Shown here: positions 8,295-18,183 of the stretch, one piece after another
Numbering within the stretch: the first letter of the stretch is position 1
Layout of the letters: each line of letters starts with the position of its first letter
NCBI GenBank assembly: GCA_003427395.1
Contig: BFEA01000881.1
Location: 360,519-389,876, forward strand
Source: Chara braunii
Lineage: Eukaryota > Streptophyta > Charophyceae > Charales > Characeae
Length of the DNA stretch: 29,358 bases
Direction: 5' to 3'
Notes under the pieces: model-generated
What the model saw: only the letters and a program-made list of their open reading frames with translations
Databases searched by the model: none
Told to the model about the DNA's origin: nothing
Translations under genes and position numbers: made by a program

Positions 8295-9821
8295 AGGGCG
8301 GAAAGGCCATTGGCAAGGCAGATTCGAGACAGGGCGCATGATTGGGAGGACTGTCAGGCTCAGCTGAGGCAGGCGTTCCGACGGCCAGAACCAGAGAGAC
8401 CTGAGCCCAGGGTTAAGAGGAGGCAGAGAAGCAAGAGGCCACGGGACCCGGAGGCGAGAGAGGCCGCTGCGACTAGAGGAGGCCGAAAGGCTTTGGCACG
8501 GCGAGAGGAGGAGCCAGCAGAGCCATTTCAGGCGGTGGAGCCGGTTCAGGCAGCAGAGCCAGTTCAGGCAGCAGGGCCAACTCAGGCATCAGATCCACCC
8601 CCTACCCATGGGCTTGAGCAAGTGGAGTTTCGCCGGATCACATGCAGTGACTTACAAGGCCCGTCGTCGACACTGCTAGAGGAGAGGGAGGCTGTATCGT
8701 TGAGGACGCCGCTCGACAGTTTGGAGGCCCATCCCGATGCGTCCCAATGGGAGACTTCGCAGTTGGGGGCAGACCCAGGCGAGCCAGCGCGGTACGAGCC
8801 GACAGAAGAACCATCAGGCCTTGAGCCGGAGGCCGAGCCGCATGAGCCAGGGGAGTTGCGAACCGAGGAGGTTATTACCGTTGGGGATGATACCCCTCCT
8901 CCCACACCAATCTCGGAGCGGGTACGGCAGTACTGGCCTGAGGGAATTCCTGAGCCGGATAGCGAGGAGATTCCAGTACCGCCATCGGAAACTATTATGC
9001 CGCCTTCGAAGCAGGCAGAGCCAGAGAAGCGAGAGGGGAGCGAGGGGGCGAGGACACATACGACTGTGGCACCACAGCTAGCCGAGCATGCAGCTGAGCC
9101 TATGGACACTGAGGTGCCGATTTTCGAGGAGCCACCGCCAGAGTTGCCGCCAGCAGAGGAGGGGGTGAGTGCAGGAGTTCCACTGCGAGAAGCCCACGAG
9201 ATGCGAGCGGAGAGGCCACCAAGGGAGACGACTGAAGAGAAGTTCGCAAGAGTGCAGGTGCGCCTCGAGGAGATATACGAGAATAAGGTTAGGATGGAGG
9301 CCGCAGGGGAGATGCCGACGCCGCCAATCGATCCCGGGACGAGTGAGCAGAGGATTGGTGAGGCGTGGGCTAGCTATGAGGGTAAGAGGGATGCTGGCCG
9401 TTTGAGGTCGCGAGAGGCAGGGAAGAAGGACGAGAGGATGGACGAGGCACGAGAGACGGGAGACTTGGGAATTTCAGCCGCCAGGATGGCCATCGAGCGT
9501 ACAGACAGGAGGGTACGCCAGGCAACGACCACGTCCTTCCAGCGGTATACCATGATTAGCGATGAGTTGGCGGCTTCAAGGTTGGAGGTGGAGCAGCTGA
9601 CTACCCAGTTAGCGGAAGAGAAGGCGGAAAACCAAGCCTGGAGGTCTCGTATGGAAGCCAAGGAAGCTGAATGGGAGAGGAGGCTCAAGGATATGGCGAC
9701 AACTGTGGAGAGACTTTCGACCACCAAGGTGGTCGACTGGACAGAGCAGAGTCGATATGGTATCCAGGGAGAAGAGGTGCGGGGACTCTTTGGCCAGAGC
9801 CGCCTCAGCAAGAGGGGATGA
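8295..9821 (+). pseudogene. 3' Gag-like gene, second part: end of module B, acidic proline-rich region, coiled coil
   Basis: In frame with the preceding part after TGA 8292. It completes module B with LARQIRDRAHDWEDCQAQLRQAF (to about 8384). This corresponds position by position to the end of module A (TWQDVEARMQRL), so the capsid-like unit is duplicated. A basic patch (VKRRQRSKRPRD) follows, then a long Glu/Pro-rich region with a short tandem repeat (EPVQAAEPVQAAGPTQA, DNA near 8530-8590). From about 9540 a heptad-rich stretch (LAASRLEVEQLTTQLAEEKAENQA split by charged residues) predicts a coiled coil. The frame ends at TGA 9819, but the adjacent frame continues the gene, so about one base has been lost near 9790-9815. 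Confidence 0.6.
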
Positions 9822-10216
9822 AGAAGGTATTCCTGGATCCAGCGGAAGCAGAAGCAAGGCGGAAGGCCGAGGAGAAGGGTTTCAGCTTCAAAGCTCCCAC
9901 AGAGTTGGCCTCACAACAGGCCACCCCTATGACGATTGAGACCCCTGCGGGCGAGTCAACGCAGAGACCCCAATCCCCACTAGTGGAAGGGGGTCCAGCA
10001 GAGGAGTCCCCTACGATTCTTTTGGAGGTGCGGGGAGGTACCCTTACGGGGGCAGTGGCGTCCGCTGAACCAGAGGCAATGGAGGAGGAGGCGTCGTGCC
10101 TGGACGAGCTAGTGGCAGCTATGGAGCTAGATATGCCACCAGGGGGACCTCAGAGGCACGGAGCCCCGGAGCGTGTGCTGGAATTGGGAGAGTTGAAGAC
10201 ACAGTTGGGCTCCTGA
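9818..10216 (+). pseudogene. 3' Gag-like gene, third part: acidic linker (frameshifted)
   Basis: The -1 frame relative to the previous part. It is recognisable from MKKVFLDPAEAEARRKAEEKG onward as the same low-complexity Glu/Pro/Ala style. The frame is also open upstream to 9671, but that part overlaps the coiled coil and reads like a shadow. It ends at TGA 10214, after which the same frame resumes. No domain is recognised. Confidence 0.5.
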
Positions 10217-10753
10217 GCCACGGAGGCGGACTCGGAGGGATGGGTCTCGGAGCAGCAGCAGGAGGTTATGAGTGAGCCAGCGGCAGCCGTGACTCCTCAG
10301 CCCTCAGAGCCGCATAAGGACAAGAGGGTGACCAGAATGGAGGAGGCCCACGAGGGTAGACCACAGAGATTGGATACTCCCGAGTATGGGCCTAAGAGGG
10401 ATGAGATGCGAGTGGGGCCAAGCACCCAGGCGCTGGGGATGAGATCAGAGGAGTCGTGGAGCATGCCCCAGAATCACGAGGTGAGCAAAGAGGTCAGTGA
10501 GGCACCGTCATCGTCAAGATCCCAGAAGAAGAGGAGGAGGTACCAAAGAAGGTCGGATGATCAGTGCTTCTTCTTCAAGCACGGCATACACAGAGCCCTT
10601 GAGTGTCCGAAGTTCCTCAAGGACAAGGCAACCGGAAAAGTGACAGAGAGTGGTGGAAGGATGTATGATAGGCAAGGTCGAGTAGTAGAGCGAGCTCCAG
10701 ATGGGGGTAGGGCTCAGCTATATAGTCAGAACCAGGAGGAAATGAGTGAGTAG
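10217..10753 (+). pseudogene. 3' Gag-like gene, last part: basic tail with variant zinc knuckle
   Basis: Same frame as the third part after TGA 10214; a Met at 10268 opens an uninterrupted 161 codons. A basic tract (SQKKRRRYQRRSDD) precedes CFFFKHGIHRALEC at 10565-10606. Its spacing is exactly that of a CX2CX4HX4C zinc knuckle, but the second Cys is Phe (TTC at 10574, one base from TGC). A C-terminal knuckle after a basic region is a nucleocapsid arrangement and supports the Gag-like reading of the whole gene. The gene ends at TAG 10751-10753. The Phe may be decay in this copy or a family feature. Confidence 0.58.
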
Positions 10754-11628
10754 GGACTGGTCGGTCTATACGTCAATAGAACTAGAGTCCCTCGGTACGC
10801 AGAGGTCGGATTAGAATGTATATACTTTGAGTGGGCAAGTGGGTCCTAGAGGTGTACGTGTTTGAGTCAGTCGAGAGAGTCCTGTCCAGTTGTACATATA
10901 TAGACGGCAGTACTGGATAGGTTGTTCGAGCTTTTTGTATATGATACGAGTTAGGAGATGAGGTTCACTTGTGTGATACCTGTGACTATTTAGTTTACGC
11001 GTTAATTTTGTGATCCAAGATTCTTTCCGTATTTTTAAGTGGGATCTGAGAGTTCATAACACTCGGGGCATGAGGTTACTCGGCAGAGTGGGATAGTAGA
11101 CAGAGTGTCTGTGTTGTTTTCGAGATAAACATTCTGTTTCCGAGCATAGTCTATAAGTTGTACATTGAGGACATGAGTTCTGCTCAGTTGAGAGGGATGA
11201 TGGGTTGAGTGGTTGTACTGGGTTCTTGAGGGAGATATTTCGCTCCTGAGTGTATTTTGACTTCAGACCCTGTGTAACTCATTTTTGTGACGATCACGAT
11301 CACTCTCACACATGTGGCTTTATCCCAATGTATGATGGCTTTGTGTGAGAGATGTGTAGGATACATCTCATATGTTTTGTTTTGTGTGAATGTGAATACC
11401 GTCTACTCTTCGGTATACTTATGCGACCTGCCTAGGGGCGGATGAGAGGGCCGAGTATAAGGGGAGGCAGTGCGGTTGTTTTGTGACAGGAGTGTGAAAA
11501 CCTTAAGGGATCTTGTGAGTTCATGAGACTCGAGTGCTACCATGCCGAATGTCTCTGGTTGAGTCGTAAAGAGGACTCATAAGCAAGTCCCTCAGTTTGA
11601 GTTGTTTTATGGTTGAGACCCCCCCCTC
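10754..11628 (+). other. Non-coding 3' region between the last gene and the polypurine tract
   Basis: About 875 bases with stops in all forward frames and no supported gene. It contains the inverted repeat GTGACGATCAC near 11287 and scattered AT-rich words. Nothing here has a clear counterpart near the second LTR copy. If the LTR begins at 11648 this is the internal 3' untranslated region. Confidence 0.5.
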
Positions 11629-11644
11629 AGAAAAAGGGAGGTGG
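11629..11644 (+). other. Candidate polypurine tract (plus-strand primer)
   Basis: AGAAAAAGGGAGGTGG, purine except one T, lies directly after a run of C and three bases before TGTTG at 11648. This matches the usual polypurine tract then TG start of an LTR. TGT at 11648 and ACA at 19863-19865 form the short terminal inverted repeat expected of LTR ends. An alternative tract at 14450-14466, followed by TGAATCTG, would give a 5.4 kb LTR. Confidence 0.5.
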
Positions 11645-12755
11645 TAATGTTGTTTGTTGAAAAACTCGCCCTTAAGAGGAGAGGTGTTGTAAAACCAGGT
11701 CGCGTGATAGCCCATCCTAGGGAGTCGGATGGCTGGGGGACCTATTGAGAGAGACCTCTTTCGTGTGAAAGGTGGTTAATGAGATTTAAGGGTATGGTAA
11801 GCAAAGTATGAACTGATAAAGTCTGACGAGGGGAACCAGAATTACGGCTTGGATCATTGGTGGAACAGAGAAGGTCGCAAGTTAGTGCATTAAGATGTCG
11901 TGGGATGTGTGGTCTGTTGTCCCGCAGTGGGCCTGTGGTCTGTTTTGCGATGCACCGTCTAGACACTTGTGCTAATCCTAAGGCATATTGAGGAATACCA
12001 AGCTAAACGGTAAAGGTTAGCACCTCTAGGGCACAACCCCTACTGGATGGCTGCGTGCCAGCACAACCTGGCAGCGGGCCCTCGTCTACCAGCGGGGTGA
12101 GAGTTTAAGGGGTTATGCACGCCCCAAGGAATTACTCCGGTGGGATGGCGGGGGATACGAGTCGAGTCTTTGGATATTCCTGATTGAATGTTTATCAGGA
12201 GAGAACCTATCGTTGCACAACCAACGGAGGGTACTGTCGCTAAGATAACAATGCGATAGGCCGTAGATCTGGCTCGATCAACTAGACTATGGTGGGCCAG
12301 GATGGGGACCTAGCTTTTATGTACTAGACTACAGAAAGGGCTGAGATGAGATCAAAAGTGTATATATGTATATATGTGCTTGATTGTGAGGATTTTTGTG
12401 AGGGAGGCAAGAGCGCCTTCTGAGGTCCCATTTAAGGCCCGCGTCCCTTGGCATGACCCTGCTTATGAAGAAGGGTCTGGCCGGGACACCCAACGGGAAG
12501 CCGGCGTTTGTCTAAGACAAAGGGGAGAGGACGGGTTGTGAGGGCCTTGGAACTTATGCCGTAGTATTGGTGCGTAATACCCCGGCGTCCTAGTGTCAGG
12601 ACAATGGAAACCCGAGTTGAAACGCTGGCGGCATACCATTGTGTGGGCATAAATTGTTAGAGGCCTCGAACCTTAGTCTGCCGGCTAATCGGATTGGTTC
12701 CTTTCTCATCAGCATTTGGAATGCGAATAAATCTATAGCTTTCTGATTCAGCGAA

Positions 12756-12771
12756 GCGACGGGGACGTCGC
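12756..12771 (+). ncRNA. Conserved hairpin with GGGA (GNRA-class) loop, LTR copy B
   Basis: GCGACG-GGGA-CGTCGC is a perfect 6 bp stem with a four-base loop that fits the GNRA tetraloop class in RNA. It is identical at 21927-21942, while flanking bases differ. It marks the first clear homology between the two LTR copies. About 40 bases on, both copies have another inverted repeat around TTACAAG. Confidence 0.45.
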
Positions 12772-13498
12772 TTAATATGGTCCGGTAAGCTATCGGCGCG
12801 AATAACCTTACAAGGGTATCCGCCCTGGTTTTTACAAGTGACAGGAAAGACTGGGAGAGGTAGGACTTTCCGGGTGATCGCGCGAGTCGCGGCAGCCGTC
12901 CGAGTGTGGATAAGGGTTGTTTAGCATAAGTGTCAGCGCGCAGCTTTAAGACGCGCATGTGATTTCTCCTTTTGATCACGAAAGCTGGCAAGGTTGGCCG
13001 GATTAACTTCCTGTTGACTAAGCTAAGGTCTTGGAGGTTGTCAAAAGTCCATTAGCAGGCACGTTTGACCAGTGCTAGGACTGGCACGTGGGTAAGCACG
13101 CGGAATGGCCACGGCGCGGGTTCGGTAGGCCGTCGCGGACGCTTAGTGGCCATAGGTGTAAATGCGGGCTGAGGGAATGACCAGGGCGTTTTCGTGGCCC
13201 TGAATATGGCGCGACACTACTTTATATACGAGGTCGCGCCTGTTGGTCTCAAGCTGGGGCATAGCCCTATAGGTTACGATGTCAGACTACTGCTATGGAG
13301 GTTCAGGGATCGAGGCCAGCGGGCATCGGCGCAGCAGCAGCGGAGCGTCATGGAGAAAACTGAGGGGGTTGAGGGCCCGACGGGGCTATCCCCCCTCGGT
13401 TTTTGTCAGTAGGCGCGGCAACGGACCCGATCCACGGGACCGGTAGGGTATCAGCAGTCCCCGCCCCTTGTTTAGGATTTTTTTTATATATGTTATTT

Positions 13499-13530
13499 TA
13501 TTTTTGTTTTTATTTATTATTATTATTATT
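13499..13530 (+). repeat. T-rich tract with (TTA)n microsatellite
   Basis: A T-rich run followed by repeated TTA. A matching T-rich tract occurs at about 22200-22262 in the second LTR copy, so the tract is an old part of the LTR, with different exact repeats. Confidence 0.7.
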
Positions 13531-13970
13531 CGTGGTCCCGTTCTGGTTCGCTGGGGGGCGGTGCCGCGGCTGGTAGTTCAAATCCTGAAGAGCCGTGGGT
13601 GGGGTACTACCGTGGCTAGGTCCTTTGGGACATCCGTTAATATTGGAACGATGCAGGGAAGATTGGCGCGACCCCTGTGAACGGAGGATATGCATAAATC
13701 GAGGGGCGGGGCCGCGGCTGAATGCTGTCGGAGTGTTGAATGCCGTCACACTGCGTGGTGTGAGAGGCCGGGGTGGCGACTGCGGGAGCAAAGAGAGGGG
13801 TGAGCACAGCTAGTAGGAGGGAAAAGGAAGCGAGCGGAGCGTAGCAAGCAGCAGGCGGAGTCGGGGGGCGAGGGGGATGAACCCGGATAGGACTCGCGTC
13901 GAGGTGCGTTCGGAGGAAGAGCGGTGATCTTGCTTGTTGCTCGACGGAAACGGACGAGCGGAGACGGTAG

Positions 13971-14330
13971 TTCGGGGTTTTTCGCTATGGCGAACCCGAA
14001 TTTGAGGTTAGTTTGATTAAGAAGTGAATAGATAAAGAGTCAGTAGGAAGAGCTGCTGCGCGGCGATGTCGGGAAGAAGTGGGTATGGCAGGAGGGAAAT
14101 GTCATACCATGCCTGATCCTTTATGGAATCAGACGAGGTAAGAGACTAAATCGGGGTTTTCGGGATAGACGATCCTAAATCTATTGTTAAAATTAGTGGA
14201 AAACTAATAGAAAAGGGTCGAGGAGGAGAAGAGATTGCGTGAAGGCGGGAAAAGATTTTAATAGTGGGCCAGGATGAATCTTCACAGGCTTAGACGGAAG
14301 GTTCGCTGCCTTTTGGCTGGAGTGAGCGTA
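13971..14330 (+). repeat. Array III: two to three degenerate ~175-base units with hairpins, LTR copy B
   Basis: Units begin with a GGGTTTT-like word and contain AGAGTCAGTAGG-like and GCTGCGCGG-like words (first near 13974, next near 14152). The first starts with a strong hairpin: TTCGGG and TTCGC pair with GCGAA and CCCGAA (13971-14000, loop TATG). Another pairs CTGATCC with GGAATCAG near 14113, and ATTAGT pairs with ACTAAT near 14193. The matching array in copy C has four clearer units. Confidence 0.5.
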
Positions 14331-15535
14331 GAGTTAGTAGTCGGTGGGGTCGTTCAGAGGCTATCGGGGAGACATGTTGGGCGAGTTTAAGTGAGGCGTC
14401 AGTGTTGATAGGGAGTTAGCGGGATAGAGGTTAAAGGAAGAGAGGAGACCGGGAAAAAGAGAAAGGATGAATCTGCCCGCACTTTAGCAGAGCATTCCGA
14501 CTTCTCTCCCTGAATCAGCGGGGGTAGCCTTCTCCATTCTCACAGGAGATCTATTCGGTACGGCCCATCCTAATCGAAGGTAGCGTCGAGGGCCGTAGCG
14601 TGGGTCCCACCATGAGATTGGAGACTTACCCGACGGCTGCCGGACCCTCTCTCGGAAGCACCAATCGTAATACTCTCCCGAGTGGAGGGGTATTCGCCCC
14701 GTGACTTTGAATGCACGAGGTAGCGCGGGGCAACCAGGTGCAGGAGGGGGCTTAAAGACGAGCAACGGGGCAGGACGAGCGGAAAAGCATTGAGGTGGGG
14801 AGGGGAAAGAAGCCCATGAACTTGTGGTGAAGCTGCGTACATGAGGTGTGAAGCTCGTTATAAACTGTTGTTTTCGTATTGGAGCTGCGGTCGGGCTGCC
14901 CTTCGCAGATCAAGTATGTGTTTGAAGTCTCCGTCCCGAATTTGCAGCTCTCTATTAGTGATTTTTCAGTCATAGGGTACAGCATTGGCAGCCGGATGCG
15001 GTCGGACGCTGGAGCCGGGGATGGAAAGGCAATGAACACGGGGGAAGGACTACGCAGCCGATGCCTACATGCATGGTCTGTCGCTGCAGGAGTAACTAGA
15101 TCCTGCCCTTCGCTCCACTGCGAAGACGGAGAAGACTGTAAAGCCGGCGAGATGACTGAGTTATTGAAGGAGGAGTTGGGTACAAGCGTGACTGTGTAGG
15201 CTGGTCGCGCATGCTGTTGATTCGCGAAATGCTGCAATACACTACGGCGGCAAGCAGTGTATGAATAACTTACCGTTTCCTTCAATTTACATTGGCATGA
15301 CTACCGCACTGTAGTTGTACATCCGGTTGTCCTCCCTAGCTGCGTTTTCTACTACAGCAGTGGTAAAGCCTACTGCAGGCGGCTGCACGGTTTATGGTGG
15401 GGAGTGTAAGTGCGGAGTAGGAGGCGGAGGCAAAGCATTCCAGAGGGGGTTGTTGTTGCGAGTCTGGGAGGTCGTCAGGGGGTCAACAGCGGGCGGTGAG
15501 ACCATAGTTGACAAAGCGTGCTGTATGTTTTTTGC

Positions 15536-15812
15536 CACCATTGTGGGGCCCTCAGGCGAATCAAGGCAACAAGGCCCTCTCCCGCGAGTCTGAGCGCACC
15601 TCCCTTGGATATGAGAGTCTCAAATTCTCTCCTTCTGCCCTTCTTAATCTAAGTCTAGTCTATTTGGTTCTGAGGGGAAGGCAGCAGGCGAGATTGCAAC
15701 CCGTAATCCGCAACAAGACTCTGTGGGGAGTCAGCCCACCGATTGCGGGAGCTCTGCCGGAACTTAGGAGGAGCTTTAGAGGCAGGGAACTGAGAGGTAA
15801 TCATTGCTTTCC
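15536..15812 (+). repeat. Conserved ~270-base block, LTR copy B
   Basis: This is the best conserved part between the two LTR copies before their ends (compare 25060-25335). Both have a GGGGCCCT...AAGGCCCTCTCC stretch, and the hairpin GACTC-TGTGGG-GAGTC (15717-15732) is identical. Both also have a donor-like GAG|GTAA or CAG|GTAT after the final GCAGGGAAC stretch. The open frame 15508-15858 across it is not kept in copy C, so conservation is not for protein. The role is unknown. Confidence 0.5.
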
Positions 15813-16062
15813 TTCTATATACCCAGATTATAACCCTTATCTGTATCTCTTTCTATGACTTGGCTGAGTGTACCGCATGCATCCTATACCTGAATTTGAG
15901 TTTGACTTTCATGACACAATCCAGACTAAATAAAAAAATGGTTGTGCAAATCCAGTTTCAGTTTTGTTGTTTGACTGAAGGCAGATTGTAAACAAAGGGG
16001 TTGCATCAAGGGAAAGGTTGGGAGAAAGGTGGTATTGTTTGTGACTGGAAGGGCCTTATAGG

Positions 16063-16968
16063 GTCAGGCATGATTCCATAAGATTGGATGGCCTGACTGC
16101 TGTGTTTATTCTGGTTTTTTGAAAAGGTCAAGCTTTGTTTCTAAGATGAATGGCTTGGCCGTTGTGTTTATTTAATTTCGCCAGGCTTGGTTTCTAAGAT
16201 GAATAGCCTGACTGTTTTCTTTGTGGGGCTTGATTGTGTCAACTTGAGGGCAAAACATTATTCCATAAAATTGGATGGTCTGGTCGCTGTTTATTTCTGG
16301 GTGGTTTCTAAACAGTCTCTTGGTCTAACTTAGAGTACTCTGTTTTTTTTTGTGCTTAAAAAAGAGGGTTGAGCTTTGTTTCTAAGATGAATGGTTCAAC
16401 TCTTTTGTTTGTTTTATTATGAGGGAGCAGTATCTGCTGAGGACAAAGCATGTTCTATAAGATTGGATGGCTTTGGACTCATGTCACACACAAATGGATC
16501 AGAGAGGAATGAACTTGGCAGAGGACCAGACATGTTCCATAAGATTGGATGGTTTGACCCAATGCCTTGCACATACTGGAACCCGAAAGGTTATAATTTG
16601 GCGATATCCTATTACTATTCTACTTAAGAACAGGCTAGTCAGACAAGGGTTCCATAAGATTGGATGGTCTAACTATAGCTTATCATAAATTCGAAGAGAG
16701 TATAATTAAAAATATAATTGAAGGTAACTTTGGGCAGGCTGAGCTTTGTTTCTAAGATGAATGACTCAGTGCTCAGTTTTTGAACACCCAAATTCATATA
16801 TATATATATATATAACTTGGATATTAAACAGTTCAGGGCGACTAGGCATTGTTTCTAAGATGAATGACTTAGTCGTGTGCCCGAAGGAAGAGAAAAGTAG
16901 TTGTGCAACCTGTTCGTGTATACTTAATTGCTGAGTCAGGCATGTTCCATAAGATTGGATGGACTGAC
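16063..16968 (+). ncRNA. Array I: eleven hairpin units with variable paired arms, LTR copy B
   Basis: Eleven units, spaced about 40-155 bases, share one of two central words: CCATAAGATTGGATGG (or close) and GTTTCTAAGATGAATG. Each core is flanked by arms that differ from unit to unit but still pair. Examples are GTCAGGC/GCCTGAC (16063-16069 with 16091-16097), GGTCAAGC/GCTTGGCC (16126, 16153), CAGGCT/AGCCTG (16182, 16205), GTTGAGC/GTTCAAC-type (16368, 16394), CAAAGC/GCTTTG (16444, 16470), CGACTAGG/CTTAGTCG (16839, 16868) and AGTCAG/CTGACT (16934, 16964). The unit at 16251-16283 has lost its left arm. In most units the core itself adds a CAT...ATG pairing. The imperfect pairs are mostly G-T on the + strand. 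No protein frame fits. Confidence 0.6.
16796..16814 (+). repeat. (AT)n microsatellite
   Basis: A short pure TA run inside array I. It is absent from the same place in copy C. Confidence 0.85.
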
Positions 16969-17249
16969 TTTACATCTTATGTAAGAAGGGTATAAAGGGT
17001 TAAAGCATTGAAAGACTATGAACTATTGTCTGTTAAATTGACCTTGGGATGACGAGAGTACTTACCTTTGTGGTTTGGCCTGCATGTGACTGAGTGAGGC
17101 TACTACTTGGTCTGATAGGTAGTTGCTTTAGAGGTTCGCCACGTGCTAGAGCGATAAAAGTTAGTCCCAATTCCTGCATTTTCTGAGCTAAGTTTATGTT
17201 ACTTAGATCTATTATCGCATTTTCTGGGATCTTTTGTTATACTTGGCTT

Positions 17250-17585
17250 TGTATGAATTTTGGTAAGCTACCTTCTCTACAAGAAGTGTGCCGGAATTTA
17301 TGCAAATCCAAGAAGTTAGTCAAATTTTAACTTTTCAAAGTTCAACTTGTCTAAAGTTCATATATGACTTAGTAAAAATCTGGGAAGCCTCCTTTTCTAA
17401 AGGGAGTGCTGCCCAAATTTTTGCTAGTTCAGGGAGTTAGGCAAAATTGGACTTTGGAAAGTCAAAGACTATTTCTGGTTTTGTATTCGGACTGATATAA
17501 ATTCTGGAAGGGAACTTTTCCTACGGGAAGCGTTGCCAAAATCTTCTTAGGAGTTAGATTATATTTTGACAGGTGACGATTCTGG
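17250..17585 (+). repeat. Array II: three ~120-base units with hairpins, LTR copy B
   Basis: Each unit has a left arm like AAATTTTGG or AAATCTGGG, a word like TCTACGGGAAGCG, a right arm like CCAAAATT or CCCAAATT, then a CAGGGAGTTAGNCAAA-like tail. Units start near 17250, 17370 and 17495. The arms of a unit pair with each other and change together between units (TTTTGG with CCAAAA, or CTGGG with CCCAA). Copy C has five units. Confidence 0.6.
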
Positions 17586-17802
17586 TGATCCACTCTGTAT
17601 AGGGGAGATTATGCCAGAGTCTACCTTTGCTTTGGGCACTGCTTAGCAGTAGGTCCAGGCTTAGTCAATTAGGATGATTTGAGTGAGATCGTGATATGGG
17701 GATTACTCTCCATGGACTTATAGGTTTAACCTGGGGATTGGTCTGTTTTGTGTTACAAGTCCTCTGGACCGTTTGATTCAGGATTGGGACTAGTTTCAAC
17801 TT

Positions 17803-17861
17803 GATCCTACAAGGATCATCTTCTGTTATCACTGATAACAGGTCGGTTGCCGATTCGTCGG
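17803..17861 (+). ncRNA. Three consecutive hairpins, the third with TTCG loop, LTR copy B
   Basis: GATCC-TACAA-GGATC (17803-17817), CTGTTATC-ACT-GATAACAG (17823-17841) and CCGA-TTCG-TCGG (17850-17861) follow each other closely. The same group stands at 27245-27312. There the first loop is TACGA, the second hairpin is identical, and the third is GCCGA-CTTG-TCGGC. UUCG and CUUG are both known as exceptionally stable RNA loops, so the swap is what selection on RNA folding would allow. Confidence 0.55.
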
Positions 17862-18183
17862 TCTACGACTCAATTCCAACCCTCACTCAACACTCAACCT
17901 AAAAGGCTTTAGCCCTGGTGATCTTATTGTTTTATTAAGGTTTTCGCCCAGACTTTTATTGAATGACCATTTGACAAAGGTACTGAGTATTTTAATTATG
18001 GTTGGTTGGACAAGAGGTTTGGGGTTCGCATGACTAAAGCGAGGGGTATGAGTGCAGAGGGTGGTTGGGGTCGACTCCGTATAGTGCGTGGACTGTCGTT
18101 TGATTCTTTGATGTGATTGCAGGTATGTTCTGTGACTTAGATTTGGGATTGGATTGCCCTGCGATCACATATATACCTATGGT

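Noticed and set aside
1918-10216. In-frame stops as possible stop-codon recoding
   Set aside because: All three stop types occur at 14 unrelated places together with frameshifts, which fits decay and not a recoding signal.
12432-12991. Minus-strand open frames of 72 and 131 codons in the 3' LTR
   Set aside because: No recognisable domain, and the aligned part of copy C does not keep the frame.
14450-14467. Alternative polypurine tract followed by TGAATCTG as start of the LTR
   Set aside because: Homology with copy C continues well upstream of it, and the tract at 11629 lies closer to the coding end with TGT/ACA ends. It is kept as a fallback, not excluded.
14484-14765. Minus-strand 93-codon open frame in the 3' LTR
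   Set aside because: The homologous part of copy C has no matching frame and no domain was recognised.
15508-15858. 116-codon + strand open frame in the conserved 270-base block
   Set aside because: The corresponding frame in copy C is broken, so the conservation is not at protein level.
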